Origin: Paludibacteraceae bacterium
Lineage (GTDB): Bacteria > Bacteroidota > Bacteroidia > Bacteroidales > Paludibacteraceae
NCBI GenBank assembly: GCA_024399545.1
Contig: JAKSNS010000017.1
Span: 1-51,539 of the forward strand
Direction of reading: 5' to 3'
DNA: 51,539 nt
Position numbers and translations under genes: made by a program. Below are positions 40,744-49,596 of this stretch, in pieces; within the stretch, counting starts at the first letter, position 1; each line of letters opens with the position of its first letter. The notes below the pieces were generated by a model that did not search any database, was not told the origin of the DNA, and worked only from the letters and a program-made list of their open reading frames with translations.

Positions 40744-43163
40744 CTACAAAAACGTTTGAAGAGGAACGGCTGGAGAGAATAGGCAATCAGAACAGTGGAT
40801 GACATACCTATAAGAGTCGTTATGCCTATGCTTTTCAGGACAGGATGGACGGCAAAAACAAGTGAACCGACAGCCACGATAAGGACAAAAGCGGAGAGGA
40901 GTATTGCAGTCTTGTGGTGCATGAGCAATTTCGACTGATCGCCAGCTAACATTCCGTCCATAATAAAAATGCTATAGTCAACGCCAATACCGAATATAAA
41001 AGTTGATATGACGATGTTAATCAAATTGAACTGAAGACCAAAGATGCCCATAATGCCTTGTACGACATACCAACTGAGGAACATAGGAAGGAAAGCGATT
41101 ATAGAATACCAAAGGTTACGGAAAGAACAAATAAGCACGATAAAGACGAAAAGTGTAGAAACCCAAAGGACAAGGTTGAAATCATCGTGAAGCGTTGATA
41201 TTAGGTCGTTTGTATAGTAGAACGGGTCAACTACGACCGCACCAGGGACAGCGGCAACAATATCATTGACGGAATCCTTGTTCTGCTTAGGCATCAAAAG
41301 TGAGGTGAAAACAAGATAATTATCGCCAGAAAGTTCAAGTATATTAGAGAGCAAAGCATCAGGCAGGAAATCAGCCTCGGCAAGTGAGCCTGGTTCATAT
41401 TCAGAATAAAGCAGGGACTCAAACATATCGAAAGAGCCTTCCTCAAAACCTTGCGCAGCCCCTTCGCGGTTGATGTCTGCCATAACACGTTCAATACGTT
41501 CTTCGCTCCAATATTCACTCCAACGGTCAATACGCTCCTGCTGTGTCTCGGTCGAAACAAGAAGCGAAGACATTGACGAGGCACCTGCAATAAGCCCTGC
41601 ACCTTTCAGAGAATCAACAGTCTGTTTGAGACGAACATTCTTCTGGATGGCAGAATCAAGGGTAGAAGCAGTAACGGCATAGAACTGCGAAACATTACCA
41701 TTATTAACGTGACAAGCATAGAGTTCACGTGAACGGCGAACATTATCAGTGACATAACCTATATTGTTTAGGTCAGAATCAAACGTCACCCAAGAATGAG
41801 TATAAAAACAAACAATACAAATAACGACTAATATGCTTACAAGCAAAGCGTTATCATAATGGAGCGAGTTAATCCTATCAATAATGCCGAAAGCCGTTCT
41901 TGAATATGTATTGCCGTTTTTGCGGAAGAAATGAGGCAAGAATATAAGCGAAAATAGGGTCGTGCCAATTAGACCAAGTGAAGCGAAAAGCCCGAAATCA
42001 CGAAGGAGCGGTGAATCTGTGAAAAGAAGACCCGCAAAAGCACCGATTGTGGTAAGACACCCAAGGCATACTGGGCGTGCCTGTTCACGAATGACAGTCA
42101 AAGGGTCGGACACATGCTTATAATGAGTAAAGACATGTAGCACATAACTCAAAGCCACTCCAAGGACAATAGCACCAATGCTAAGAGCCATGAGAGAGAG
42201 CGTTTCCTGAATCCAATAGACCATTGCAAGTGCGAAAGCCGCACCGTACATGACAGGCATAAGTAGCAAAAGCACAGTATCGTAAGACTTGAAACAGAGC
42301 CAGATGGCAACACAAACAATAATCAGGGAGATTAAGATAGTAAACATTAGGTCATACTTAATCTGGCGTGAATTGTACGCACTTTGGACTGCAGCGCCAT
42401 GGAAAAGTATTTCAACCTCTGGATGGTTTTCAATAAACTCATCACGCACATCCTCAATCATAGCGACCAAACTACGCCCTTTGCCGGAATTGAAAGCATC
42501 GAAATTGGGAGCAAGGAACATAAGTGCAACGACACTATCAGGCGAGAAAAGCTGGCGGTTACGCACAATGAACCCACCGTTTGACTGAAGGGGATTGTCA
42601 TCAGCAAGAAAAGCAAAACGAAGTCCAACAGGGTCTGAGACAATAAGTTGCGTAAGGTCTTCACGTTCTTCATCAAAAATCATCTCATGGTTGCGTTTCA
42701 TTCGTGCAGCGATTGCCTCATGGGTAAGCAGAGAGTCGAAACGCACGTAAATTGAAGTATCAATGAAAGTTGGCAGATAGTTGGTGAGATAATCCATACC
42801 ACCAAGAATCATATCATCGTCTATGTTATAGAGGAGATTGTCAATGTAGCCTTTTGAAGAATCGGCGGCAAGAAGGTTTTCAGCAAACTCCGCTGTCAAT
42901 TCAGCCAAACGTTCAGTGCCAATAGAATTTAGCGAGTCACGGGATGTTATTTGGACGAAAAGTTTATCCTTCACCTTCAGTTGTGAAAAAGCGAATGATG
43001 CCGAACGGCTTGTGCTTTCGGGCATTAGCTTCAACAAATCCTCCTCAAGCGTAATCTTTGCGCCAAAAATGCAGAACACGGCGAAAGATAACGCTACAAA
43101 GGTGAACGTCAGCCAACGGCGATGCGACAACAACGAAAAAATATAAACAAAGAATCTGGTCAT
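40722..43163 (-). CDS. MMPL/RND-superfamily lipid exporter
   Basis: An 813-aa inner-membrane RND transporter with two repeats, each of one helix, a large periplasmic loop and five helices. Evidence includes the N-terminal helix (about 14-34), IGAIVLGVALSYVLHVFTHY in the first half and FIFGIGVDYSIFIMDGML (about 712-729) in the second. MMPL proteins move lipids such as polyenes or glycolipids toward the outer membrane. Its start shares bases with the stop of the upstream dehydratase gene. In aryl-polyene clusters an equivalent transporter sits beside the dehydratases. Confidence 0.88.
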   Translation of the reverse strand: MTRFFVYIFSLLSHRRWLTFTFVALSFAVFCIFGAKITLEEDLLKLMPESTSRSASFAFSQLKVKDKLFVQITSRDSLNSIGTERLAELTAEFAENLLAADSSKGYIDNLLYNIDDDMILGGMDYLTNYLPTFIDTSIYVRFDSLLTHEAIAARMKRNHEMIFDEEREDLTQLIVSDPVGLRFAFLADDNPLQSNGGFIVRNRQLFSPDSVVALMFLAPNFDAFNSGKGRSLVAMIEDVRDEFIENHPEVEILFHGAAVQSAYNSRQIKYDLMFTILISLIIVCVAIWLCFKSYDTVLLLLMPVMYGAAFALAMVYWIQETLSLMALSIGAIVLGVALSYVLHVFTHYKHVSDPLTVIREQARPVCLGCLTTIGAFAGLLFTDSPLLRDFGLFASLGLIGTTLFSLIFLPHFFRKNGNTYSRTAFGIIDRINSLHYDNALLVSILVVICIVCFYTHSWVTFDSDLNNIGYVTDNVRRSRELYACHVNNGNVSQFYAVTASTLDSAIQKNVRLKQTVDSLKGAGLIAGASSMSSLLVSTETQQERIDRWSEYWSEERIERVMADINREGAAQGFEEGSFDMFESLLYSEYEPGSLAEADFLPDALLSNILELSGDNYLVFTSLLMPKQNKDSVNDIVAAVPGAVVVDPFYYTNDLISTLHDDFNLVLWVSTLFVFIVLICSFRNLWYSIIAFLPMFLSWYVVQGIMGIFGLQFNLINIVISTFIFGIGVDYSIFIMDGMLAGDQSKLLMHHKTAILLSAFVLIVAVGSLVFAVHPVLKSIGITTLIGMSSTVLIAYSLQPFLFKRFCRWKGLSS

Positions 43164-43516
43164 TATAAGGTTGAGGCCGTGCCTTTGAGTTCAACAAAAA
43201 CATTATCTCCCTGACCTACTGTCGCATGATACGTATATTTGTCGTCAGCAGGTGTGAGTTCTATGTTAACATCCAACGTATGGTGTTGGACGGGGGTAAT
43301 AAGTGTCGTGAATCGAGCCTGCTTAACGTCAGTCAGCATAAGGTGTTTGCCTGTCTGACGCTCCATAAGTTCCTTGACCATCTGGATGGAACAGACACCT
43401 GGGGATATTGGCTCGCCGGGAAAATGGCCACGATAGACATCGCAATCAGGAAGAAGGGCGACGGTGTAATGACCATCGGCGGAGGTTAATATTTTGTAGA
43501 AAGAGTTTTCAAGCAT
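43163..43516 (-). CDS. Hotdog-fold 3-hydroxyacyl-ACP dehydratase, ApeI-like
   Basis: A 117-aa single hotdog domain. It has the FabZ/ApeI motif GHFPGEPISPGVCSIQMVKEL (catalytic His in HFPG), with Gln where FabZ has its catalytic Glu. It would remove water from 3-hydroxyacyl-ACP during chain extension. The start MLENSFYKI (43516) gives an 8-nt overlap with the thioesterase gene, and is preferred to the longer frame. The residue change suggests an accessory or modified dehydratase. Confidence 0.7.
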   Translation of the reverse strand: MLENSFYKILTSADGHYTVALLPDCDVYRGHFPGEPISPGVCSIQMVKELMERQTGKHLMLTDVKQARFTTLITPVQHHTLDVNIELTPADDKYTYHATVGQGDNVFVELKGTASTL

Positions 43517-43925
43517 TTGAGTGTGATTTTTTCCATTCCTCAAACCATTCTGGCTGAGGGTCAAATTCACCATCGACAGTGGTGAAAAGTTGTATTGACG
43601 ATGCCGTCAGCAGAAGATCGCCAGTGGCGGCATTGCGTATTTCGTATTCAAAACAAAGTTTGCCTGCGGGTTTTGGTATATACGTTATACGTACCAGCAG
43701 GTCATCGTTAAGCCCGGCGGTATGACGGTATTGCATGTGCAAATCATAGACAGGGGCAAAATACCCATTGTCGAAAATGGTTTGATAGCCAATGCCGTAC
43801 TTTATACCGAAAGCCTCGCGGGCATCCTCGAGGTAAGTGACATACGAACCGTGCCACACCATCTTCAGTGCGTCAATCTCCGAGAAGCGGACACGCACCG
43901 TAAATTCGTGAGAAAGGGTTTTCAT
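43509..43925 (-). CDS. 4-hydroxybenzoyl-CoA-type thioesterase
   Basis: A 138-aa hotdog thioesterase of the YbgC/4HBT type. The signature is RVRFSEIDALKMVWHGSYVT followed by YLEDARE, in which the usual Asp of the SEIDxxG(H/V)V(N/W)H motif is recognisable. It probably releases or edits acyl chains from ACP or CoA. The start MKTLSHEF (43925) gives a 4-nt ATGA overlap with the upstream dehydratase gene. In lipid or aryl-polyene type clusters a thioesterase of this kind commonly accompanies the ketosynthase. Confidence 0.8.
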   Translation of the reverse strand: MKTLSHEFTVRVRFSEIDALKMVWHGSYVTYLEDAREAFGIKYGIGYQTIFDNGYFAPVYDLHMQYRHTAGLNDDLLVRITYIPKPAGKLCFEYEIRNAATGDLLLTASSIQLFTTVDGEFDPQPEWFEEWKKSHSNA

Positions 43926-44329
43926 TCTTTGAGGAATATCTTCATCTGGCACTCAGCTACAGGGTTGCCGTCGCAAACCGTGGCAATCTTGACCAACGAG
44001 ACACCGGCGATTTCGGAAATCAGCGTAACGGTTGTTGTCAACACTGCGCCAACTTCAGGCAGGAGTGAGATGTGGCATCTCTTCACCTCTCCGATAAAGC
44101 CAAGGTGAGGCGCTTCGTTGCGAAGGAATGTGGCATTCCCTGCAAAAGCGGCAGCCGACTGAGCCATGTGCTCAATCAGCCCCGGTTCATGCAGCACGCC
44201 TGATTGTGCGAAGAAATTATCCTCACGGACTGTGAGACGGGTGACAGCCTCTGACTCAGAAGCCGACACCAGCTCATCCACCTCTACGATGGGGTCACGT
44301 TGTGGAATAAGTTGCGAAATCTCAGGCAT
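43922..44329 (-). CDS. Hotdog dehydratase-like protein, ApeP/FabZ-related
   Basis: A 135-aa single hotdog domain. The family pattern is IPQRDPIVEVDELV (usual FabZ form LPHRxPFLLVDRV, with Gln in place of His) and LHEPGLIEHMAQSAAAFAG. This matches the ApeP-type 3-hydroxyacyl-ACP dehydratases of aryl-polyene clusters better than FabZ itself. It overlaps both neighbours: the ACP stop region by 8 nt and the thioesterase by 4 nt. Catalytic competence is not certain. Confidence 0.68.
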   Translation of the reverse strand: MPEISQLIPQRDPIVEVDELVSASESEAVTRLTVREDNFFAQSGVLHEPGLIEHMAQSAAAFAGNATFLRNEAPHLGFIGEVKRCHISLLPEVGAVLTTTVTLISEIAGVSLVKIATVCDGNPVAECQMKIFLKE

Positions 44330-44567
44330 TGATGTTCTGTTCTATGTACTCGTAGAGAGCATCGAAAGTCTTGATTTTGGTTACATCTGCACCTTTGATT
44401 TTCACGCCGAATTCCTGCTCGATGAGAGCCACCATGTCAACGAGGCTGAGACTGTCAAGCTCAAGTGTAGCCTTGATGTCTGCCTCAGGAGTGATGTCTG
44501 AAACTTCTTTTTCAAATTCCTCTGCGAGCAGAGTGTTGACACGTTCGATAAGTTCGTTGTTTGCCAT
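44322..44567 (-). CDS. Acyl carrier protein
   Basis: An 81-aa acidic four-helix carrier. The 4'-phosphopantetheine attachment Ser lies in ELDSLSLVDMVALIE (about residue 39). It carries the growing chain for the ketosynthase and the two dehydratases encoded alongside. It is distinct from the housekeeping AcpP, which normally sits next to fabF. It is separated by 7 nt from the ketosynthase gene and overlaps the dehydratase gene. Confidence 0.9.
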   Translation of the reverse strand: MANNELIERVNTLLAEEFEKEVSDITPEADIKATLELDSLSLVDMVALIEQEFGVKIKGADVTKIKTFDALYEYIEQNINA

Positions 44568-44574
44568 AATAATA

Positions 44575-45798
44575 TTATTTAATGTTACGGATTATAAGTG
44601 TTGAATTGGTGCCGCCAAAGCCGAAGGAGTTGCTCAGGAAGGTGTCAAAGCCTGTCTCAAGACGGCTGGCGACGATGTTCAGACGGGCAGAGTCCTCGTC
44701 CGCGTTCTCGAAGTTAAGGTTTTGTGCGATGAATCCGTTCTTCATCATCAGCATTGAGTAGATAACCTCCGACGCACCGGCCATCCACATCTCGTGACCT
44801 GTCTGACCTTTGGTTGAAGTGACGAAAGGCTTATAACCCTCGAAGACGTTGGCTATTGCCTTAGCCTCCTGTGCGTCACCTATATGAGTGGATGTCGCAT
44901 GTGCGTTGATATACTGTATCTCTTTCTTGTCAAGTCCTGAGAGGCGCATTGCCATCTCCAACGAGCGTGTAGGACCCTCTACGTTTGGCGAAGATATGTG
45001 GTCGCCGTTTGACGAGAAGCCCCAGCTGACAATCTCTGCCAGAATAGGTGCCCCACGGCGCACGGCTGACTCATAGCTTTCTATGATTACCGTAGCTGCG
45101 CCACCGCCAGGGACCAGTCCATCACGGTCACGGTCGAAAGGACGTGAGGCACGGGTTGGGTCATCCTCGCGTGTCGAGAAAGCCGAAATTCCGTCAAATG
45201 CGCCTATTGCCCAAGGATTTGCCTCCTGTGCGCCACCGCATACTATCATATCCTGAAGGCCATTGCGTATGAGCAATGCGCCAAGCCCTATCGCATGTGA
45301 GCTTGAGGCACATGCGCCTGAGATTGTTAGGTTGATACCCTTCAGGCGGAAAATACAGCCAAGGTTCATAGTCACGGTCGAGTTCATCGACTGGAATATT
45401 GCGCCGGAGCCGCACAGCGATGTGTCTTTCTTCTCTCGGATGGTGGCCGTGGCGTTCATAGTTGCCTCGCCGGTACTGTCATTACCATAGAGAAGTCCTA
45501 CTTCGTGCGCGTCAAGGTAATCCTGGTCTATTTTCGCATTGTTCAGAGCCTCCACTGTTGCTGCGTATGCGTATTTGGCCTCTTCGGGCATGAATGCACG
45601 CTGGTTGCGCGACAACTGTTTTTTCAGGTCAGGTTGGGGAACATTGGCGCAAAGGGCTGAGCGAAAGCCTATATCCTTGCGGGCAGGGTCGAAGATGATG
45701 CCTGATTTGGCATTGTACAGCGAATCACGCACTTCGTCAAGGTTCTGTCCAAGGCAGGACCAGATACCCATACCTGTAATAACTACACGTCTATCCAT
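44575..45798 (-). CDS. Beta-ketoacyl-ACP synthase (KAS I/II type)
   Basis: A 407-aa condensing enzyme that elongates acyl-ACP with malonyl-ACP. The active-site Cys lies in ISGACASSSHAIG (about 160-172), and the two His in NAHATSTHIGD and KGQTGHEMWMAGA, so a complete Cys-His-His triad is present. The GFGGTNST C-terminal motif is present. The start is fixed by MDRRVVITGMGIW. The upstream acyltransferase gene overlaps it by 8 nt. It is a dedicated copy within the lipid cluster, not the housekeeping fabF. Confidence 0.93.
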   Translation of the reverse strand: MDRRVVITGMGIWSCLGQNLDEVRDSLYNAKSGIIFDPARKDIGFRSALCANVPQPDLKKQLSRNQRAFMPEEAKYAYAATVEALNNAKIDQDYLDAHEVGLLYGNDSTGEATMNATATIREKKDTSLCGSGAIFQSMNSTVTMNLGCIFRLKGINLTISGACASSSHAIGLGALLIRNGLQDMIVCGGAQEANPWAIGAFDGISAFSTREDDPTRASRPFDRDRDGLVPGGGAATVIIESYESAVRRGAPILAEIVSWGFSSNGDHISSPNVEGPTRSLEMAMRLSGLDKKEIQYINAHATSTHIGDAQEAKAIANVFEGYKPFVTSTKGQTGHEMWMAGASEVIYSMLMMKNGFIAQNLNFENADEDSARLNIVASRLETGFDTFLSNSFGFGGTNSTLIIRNIK

Positions 45799-47110
45799 AA
45801 ATATAATTGATTATTGATTTTCTTTTTTCCACCATTTTGTCCATCTCCGGGCTCTTCAGCAAATGCAGGAACCTCGTTGCGCCTACCAGACGACGGAATT
45901 TCTGCATATACCTCCAGGCATACAGCAGCAGGAAAGGCTGCAAAAGCAGATGTGCGACAGCCAACCACCATGTGAGGAATATCCCCTCAACCACCATTGT
46001 CCCTACCCAAAGCACCGGCATTGTCACCATTGCGGACACCAGAAACCGAATGCCAGATGCGAAAAGCTCGAATTTCTCGCCAATCCTGCCTACTTTCCTC
46101 ACCAACGGTATTGGGGCAAGATAGACAAGCCAGTTAGGCACCATCGAGAAAAGGAACAGCGGCAACGTCAGCAGAGTAAACGTCCAGAGATATATTATTT
46201 TGCTACGCTGCACACGGACATCGAAAAGCCAGTCTCGAAAGCCATGGCTGCGTGTGAACTGTTTCAGTTCCAATATCTCACCGCATTTCTCCGAGAAAAG
46301 CCGTGGGTCTCGTGCGGCAAGGTCCTCGCATCTACCCGCCAACCGTTTTTCCCTCTGCAACCTCTCTGAAAGAGGTATCGAAATGTTCCTTCTCTCACGG
46401 CGAAGGATATAGTCTATGGCCTTGTAATTATCCTCGTCACGCACGTCAAGCATCATTCCCTGAACTGCCTCGCGCACCTTTGCGTTGACTGTCCGCCGTG
46501 CCGTGCGTGGCTTTGTCTTATACAACTCATAGTAAGGTTGCAACGAAACCGTCTCTCCGAAACGTATCATCACGTCACTCTGCATCGAGAACCAATTACT
46601 ATAATGTATGGCGGCAGGAAGAATACGGATGTCACGTGCGAAACCGGTACTCTCGGCAGTCTCGAATGCCATACGGAGATACCCCTCCGAAAACTCGCCT
46701 AACCAACGGCGCGTCTGGTTGGTAGCTTCCGGGAAAATAGCCACGTAGTGACCATCGAGCAACCGCTCGCCAGCCTCGTCAAACACTGCCGCATTCTTCG
46801 ACAGTGACTCCTCTCCGTCGGTCCTCATACGGTAAGCCGGCAACAAACCGAGCCATCTCAGAAACGCCCCGAAGACAGGCGCATTGAGTGCAGCCCCCAT
46901 TGCGAAAATAGTCACAGGGTGACTGCCGAAACAGTTTTCCAACAACAACGGGTCACCGAGGGCATTCTGATGGTTCGCCACAACTATCAAGCCTTCAGAG
47001 TCCTGTGGCAGATTCTCCCGCCCCACGACCTCCACGCTGCGATAGAACAATCCGTTATGCACGCTATGCATATATGCACGGAAAAACCTATTAAGCAGCC
47101 GAAACTTCAT
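45791..47110 (-). CDS. Lysophospholipid acyltransferase (PlsC domain) with C-terminal membrane region
   Basis: A 439-aa acyltransferase. The PlsC domain shows the H(x4)D motif in ANHQNALGDP (about 44-53) and IFPEATN (about 124-130), which bind the acyl donor and glycerol-phosphate-type acceptor. A linker rich in charged residues and two or three membrane helices (about 295-375) follow. It heads the lipid-cluster operon. It may acylate the cluster product or load it onto a lipid; the acceptor is unknown. Confidence 0.82.
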   Translation of the reverse strand: MKFRLLNRFFRAYMHSVHNGLFYRSVEVVGRENLPQDSEGLIVVANHQNALGDPLLLENCFGSHPVTIFAMGAALNAPVFGAFLRWLGLLPAYRMRTDGEESLSKNAAVFDEAGERLLDGHYVAIFPEATNQTRRWLGEFSEGYLRMAFETAESTGFARDIRILPAAIHYSNWFSMQSDVMIRFGETVSLQPYYELYKTKPRTARRTVNAKVREAVQGMMLDVRDEDNYKAIDYILRRERRNISIPLSERLQREKRLAGRCEDLAARDPRLFSEKCGEILELKQFTRSHGFRDWLFDVRVQRSKIIYLWTFTLLTLPLFLFSMVPNWLVYLAPIPLVRKVGRIGEKFELFASGIRFLVSAMVTMPVLWVGTMVVEGIFLTWWLAVAHLLLQPFLLLYAWRYMQKFRRLVGATRFLHLLKSPEMDKMVEKRKSIINYIYG

Positions 47111-47129
47111 AGTTACTCAAATTAGGCTG

Positions 47130-47137
47130 CAAAGGTA
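47130..47137 (-). promoter_or_regulatory. -7 box of the lipid-cluster operon
   Basis: TACCTTTG on the minus strand, about 20 bp before the PlsC-type ATG. It is the only good box seen for the whole run of overlapping genes down to 39.3 kb. Confidence 0.65.
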
Positions 47138-47218
47138 CGAAATAAAAACGAAAAACGCACTATATTTTCCATAAATCTTTCCACACATTACAAAATAAGC
47201 ACTGGATAACACAAAAAA

Positions 47219-47250
47219 GGCACTCCATCGCATTACGGAGTGCCAAAAAG
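47219..47250 (-). terminator. Terminator of the 47.3-kb lipoprotein gene
   Basis: An 8-bp stem GGCACTCC/GGAGTGCC (47219-47226 with 47237-47244) is followed on the minus strand by TTTTTTG (47212-47218). Confidence 0.7.
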
Positions 47251-47269
47251 CATTTGTATTCAATACAAA

Positions 47270-47704
47270 TTATTTAACGTTGAGACCTTTTTTCTTAGGA
47301 CCTATTTCATTCTGACCAGCCTCTGTTTTTACGCCCTCACCACTCTTGACAGTGTTACCATTGTCAACAACTGGTTTTTCTTTGCTGATTCTGATACCTT
47401 GTTTAGCCTCGCCTGGAGTCAATTTCTTTGCGATTGCAGCGTCACCAGGTTTTTTGAGCTGTGTTGGGTCAATCTTCTCAGGCTCTTTTGCTGGCTCTGC
47501 TTTTTTAGTGGATTTCTTGACTGGAGCAACCTGTGGCTCTTCAACTACGGGAGTATCAACTACCATAGTATCTACTTCAACGACTGGCTCTTCGGCAACA
47601 ACTACTGTGTCCTCCATAGGCTGCTCTTCTGTAGCCTCCTCGTTACCGCATGCTGCGAAAGTGAATGCAGCAGCGAGAACTGCGAAAAAGAAAATTTTCT
47701 TCAT
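47270..47704 (-). CDS. Low-complexity lipoprotein rich in Glu, Val, Lys and Pro
   Basis: A 144-aa predicted lipoprotein (signal peptide, lipobox FAAC, Cys19). The mature part starts with an acidic Glu/Val/Thr-rich segment (EEPVVEVDTMVVDTPVVEE), then a basic Lys/Pro segment and a Gly/Lys tail. It appears disordered and has no catalytic motif, suggesting a spacer or adhesin-like envelope role. It stands alone between the lipid operon and argS. Confidence 0.75.
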   Translation of the reverse strand: MKKIFFFAVLAAAFTFAACGNEEATEEQPMEDTVVVAEEPVVEVDTMVVDTPVVEEPQVAPVKKSTKKAEPAKEPEKIDPTQLKKPGDAAIAKKLTPGEAKQGIRISKEKPVVDNGNTVKSGEGVKTEAGQNEIGPKKKGLNVK

Positions 47705-47738
47705 GATTAATTTAATATTAAATTGTTAAACAATAGAA

Positions 47739-49517
47739 TCACATTTTTGACGGCATCTCTATGCCTAACAGTGCCATGGCTGAAGTCACAATTTTCGACA
47801 CGTTGCGCGAAAGCACGAGACGCATGTTACGCACCCCTGTATCCTCCTCTTTCAGAACTGACGAAGCCTGATAGAATTGGTTATACTCCTTGACAAGGTC
47901 GTAAGCGTAGTTTGCGAGAAGCGCAGGCGAAAATTCCTGACCTGCTTGACGAACCACGTTCGGATAGTTGTTCAGGTTCTGTATGAGCGATGTCTCACGG
48001 TCTGTCAACTCAATCGTACGGTCAATATCCTTCAGTTCAATACCCTGCTCGGCTGCTTTCCTCAACAGCGAGTTGATACGTGCGTTGGTGTATTGTATGA
48101 ACGGTCCTGTGTTGCCGTTGAAGTCAATAGACTCCTTAGGGTTGAACATCATATTCTTGCGAGGGTCAACCTTCAGTATGAAGTATTTCAATGCGCCAAG
48201 ACCCACCATTCTGTTTATGTCGGCAGACTCCTCGTCCGTCAGTCCGTCCAGTTTTCCGAGTTCAGCCGACGTCTCGCGCGCCTGTTCTATCATCTCGTCC
48301 ATCAGGTCGTCAGCGTCAACCACAGTACCCTCACGGCTCTTCATCTTGCCCTCTGGCAACTCGACCATACCGTACGAGAAGTGCACAAGCTCCTTGCCCC
48401 ACTCAAAACCAAGCCTGTCAAGCAATATAGAAAGCACCTGGAAATGGTAGTTCTGCTCATTTCCGACCACATAGACCATCTTCGATATTGGATAATCCTG
48501 ATAACGCAGTTTTGCCGTGCCTATATCCTGAGTCATATATACAGATGTGCCGTCCTGACGTAGAAGCAGTTTCTCGTCCAGTCCGTCTTTGGTTAAATCT
48601 GCCCATACCGAACCATCAGGACGACGGTAGAAAGCACCCTTGGCAAGTCCCTCCTCCACTTTAGCCTTTCCTTCAAGGTATGTCTGCGACTCATAATATA
48701 TTCTGTCGAAATCAACGCCCAAACGTTTGTAGGTCTCGTCAAAACCTGCGTAAACCCACCCGTTCATCTCTGCCCACAATCTGCGTACCTCAGGGTCATT
48801 TTTCTCCCATTTCAGCAACATCGACTGTGCCTCGACCATCAGCGGAGCCTGACGCTTGGCATCTTCCTCTGACATGCCTTTCCCCATCAACTCCTTGACC
48901 TCTGCACGGTAATGTTTGTCAAACTCTACATAGTATTTACCTACCAGATGGTCGCCCTTCATTCCTGACGAGGCAGGAGTCTCGCCATTGCCATAGCGCA
49001 GCCACGCCAGCATTGACTTGCAGATGTGAATGCCTCGGTCGTTGACAATGTTCGTCTTAATTACGCGCCAGCCGTTTGCCTTCTGTATCTGGGAAATGGA
49101 GTAACCGAGAAGGTTGTTGCGTATATGTCCAAGGTGAAGAGGCTTATTGGTGTTTGGCGATGAGTATTCTATCATCATCAGCGGAGAGTCCTCCGTCGCA
49201 CGCACATGACCGAAATCATCGTTTGCGTCAATTGCTGTGAGAACGTCAAGCCAGTATGAACGGTTGATTGATATATTGAGGAAACCCTTCACGACATTGA
49301 AATCCGAAATCAGCGGAGAGACGCTTTTCAGTCTTTCGCCGAGTTCCTGACCAACCATTTCAGGAGCCTTGCGCGCCGCTTTGACGAACGGAAAGACGAC
49401 AACTGTGACATCTCCTGCGAATTCCGCACGGGTTTTCTGCAACTGCACCTCCTTCACTTCAAGCCCGTAAAGTTCTCTTACAGCGGAGATTACAGCAGCG
49501 GAAATAATTTCTTCCAT
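47739..49517 (-). CDS. argS: Arginyl-tRNA synthetase
   Basis: A 592-aa class I synthetase that charges tRNA-Arg. It has an N-terminal Add-1 domain, the HIGH motif in SPNTNKPLHLGHIRNNLLG, the KMSKS equivalent GKMKSREGTVVDADDL and a C-terminal DALR anticodon domain (YDLVKEYNQFY). I start at MEEIISAAVI (49517) since the upstream in-frame ATG lies before the predicted transcription start. It is divergent from queA with closely packed promoters. Confidence 0.96.
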   Translation of the reverse strand: MEEIISAAVISAVRELYGLEVKEVQLQKTRAEFAGDVTVVVFPFVKAARKAPEMVGQELGERLKSVSPLISDFNVVKGFLNISINRSYWLDVLTAIDANDDFGHVRATEDSPLMMIEYSSPNTNKPLHLGHIRNNLLGYSISQIQKANGWRVIKTNIVNDRGIHICKSMLAWLRYGNGETPASSGMKGDHLVGKYYVEFDKHYRAEVKELMGKGMSEEDAKRQAPLMVEAQSMLLKWEKNDPEVRRLWAEMNGWVYAGFDETYKRLGVDFDRIYYESQTYLEGKAKVEEGLAKGAFYRRPDGSVWADLTKDGLDEKLLLRQDGTSVYMTQDIGTAKLRYQDYPISKMVYVVGNEQNYHFQVLSILLDRLGFEWGKELVHFSYGMVELPEGKMKSREGTVVDADDLMDEMIEQARETSAELGKLDGLTDEESADINRMVGLGALKYFILKVDPRKNMMFNPKESIDFNGNTGPFIQYTNARINSLLRKAAEQGIELKDIDRTIELTDRETSLIQNLNNYPNVVRQAGQEFSPALLANYAYDLVKEYNQFYQASSVLKEEDTGVRNMRLVLSRNVSKIVTSAMALLGIEMPSKM

Positions 49518-49547
49518 AACGTTAAAAAGTTTATTTGAATCAAGGGG

Positions 49548-49579
49548 CAAAGTTACAAAAAAAAGTTCTACCTTTGCAA
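49548..49579 (-). promoter_or_regulatory. argS promoter
   Basis: TAACTTTG (complement of 49548-49555) with a TTG -33 (complement of 49577-49579) 21 bp upstream. The -33 box directly adjoins the queA -7 box. Confidence 0.65.
49569..49576 (+). promoter_or_regulatory. queA -7 box
   Basis: TACCTTTG followed by CAA, 20 bp before the queA ATG. No -33 box is evident. Confidence 0.6.
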
Positions 49580-49596
49580 CAAATTTGAAACTTTTT

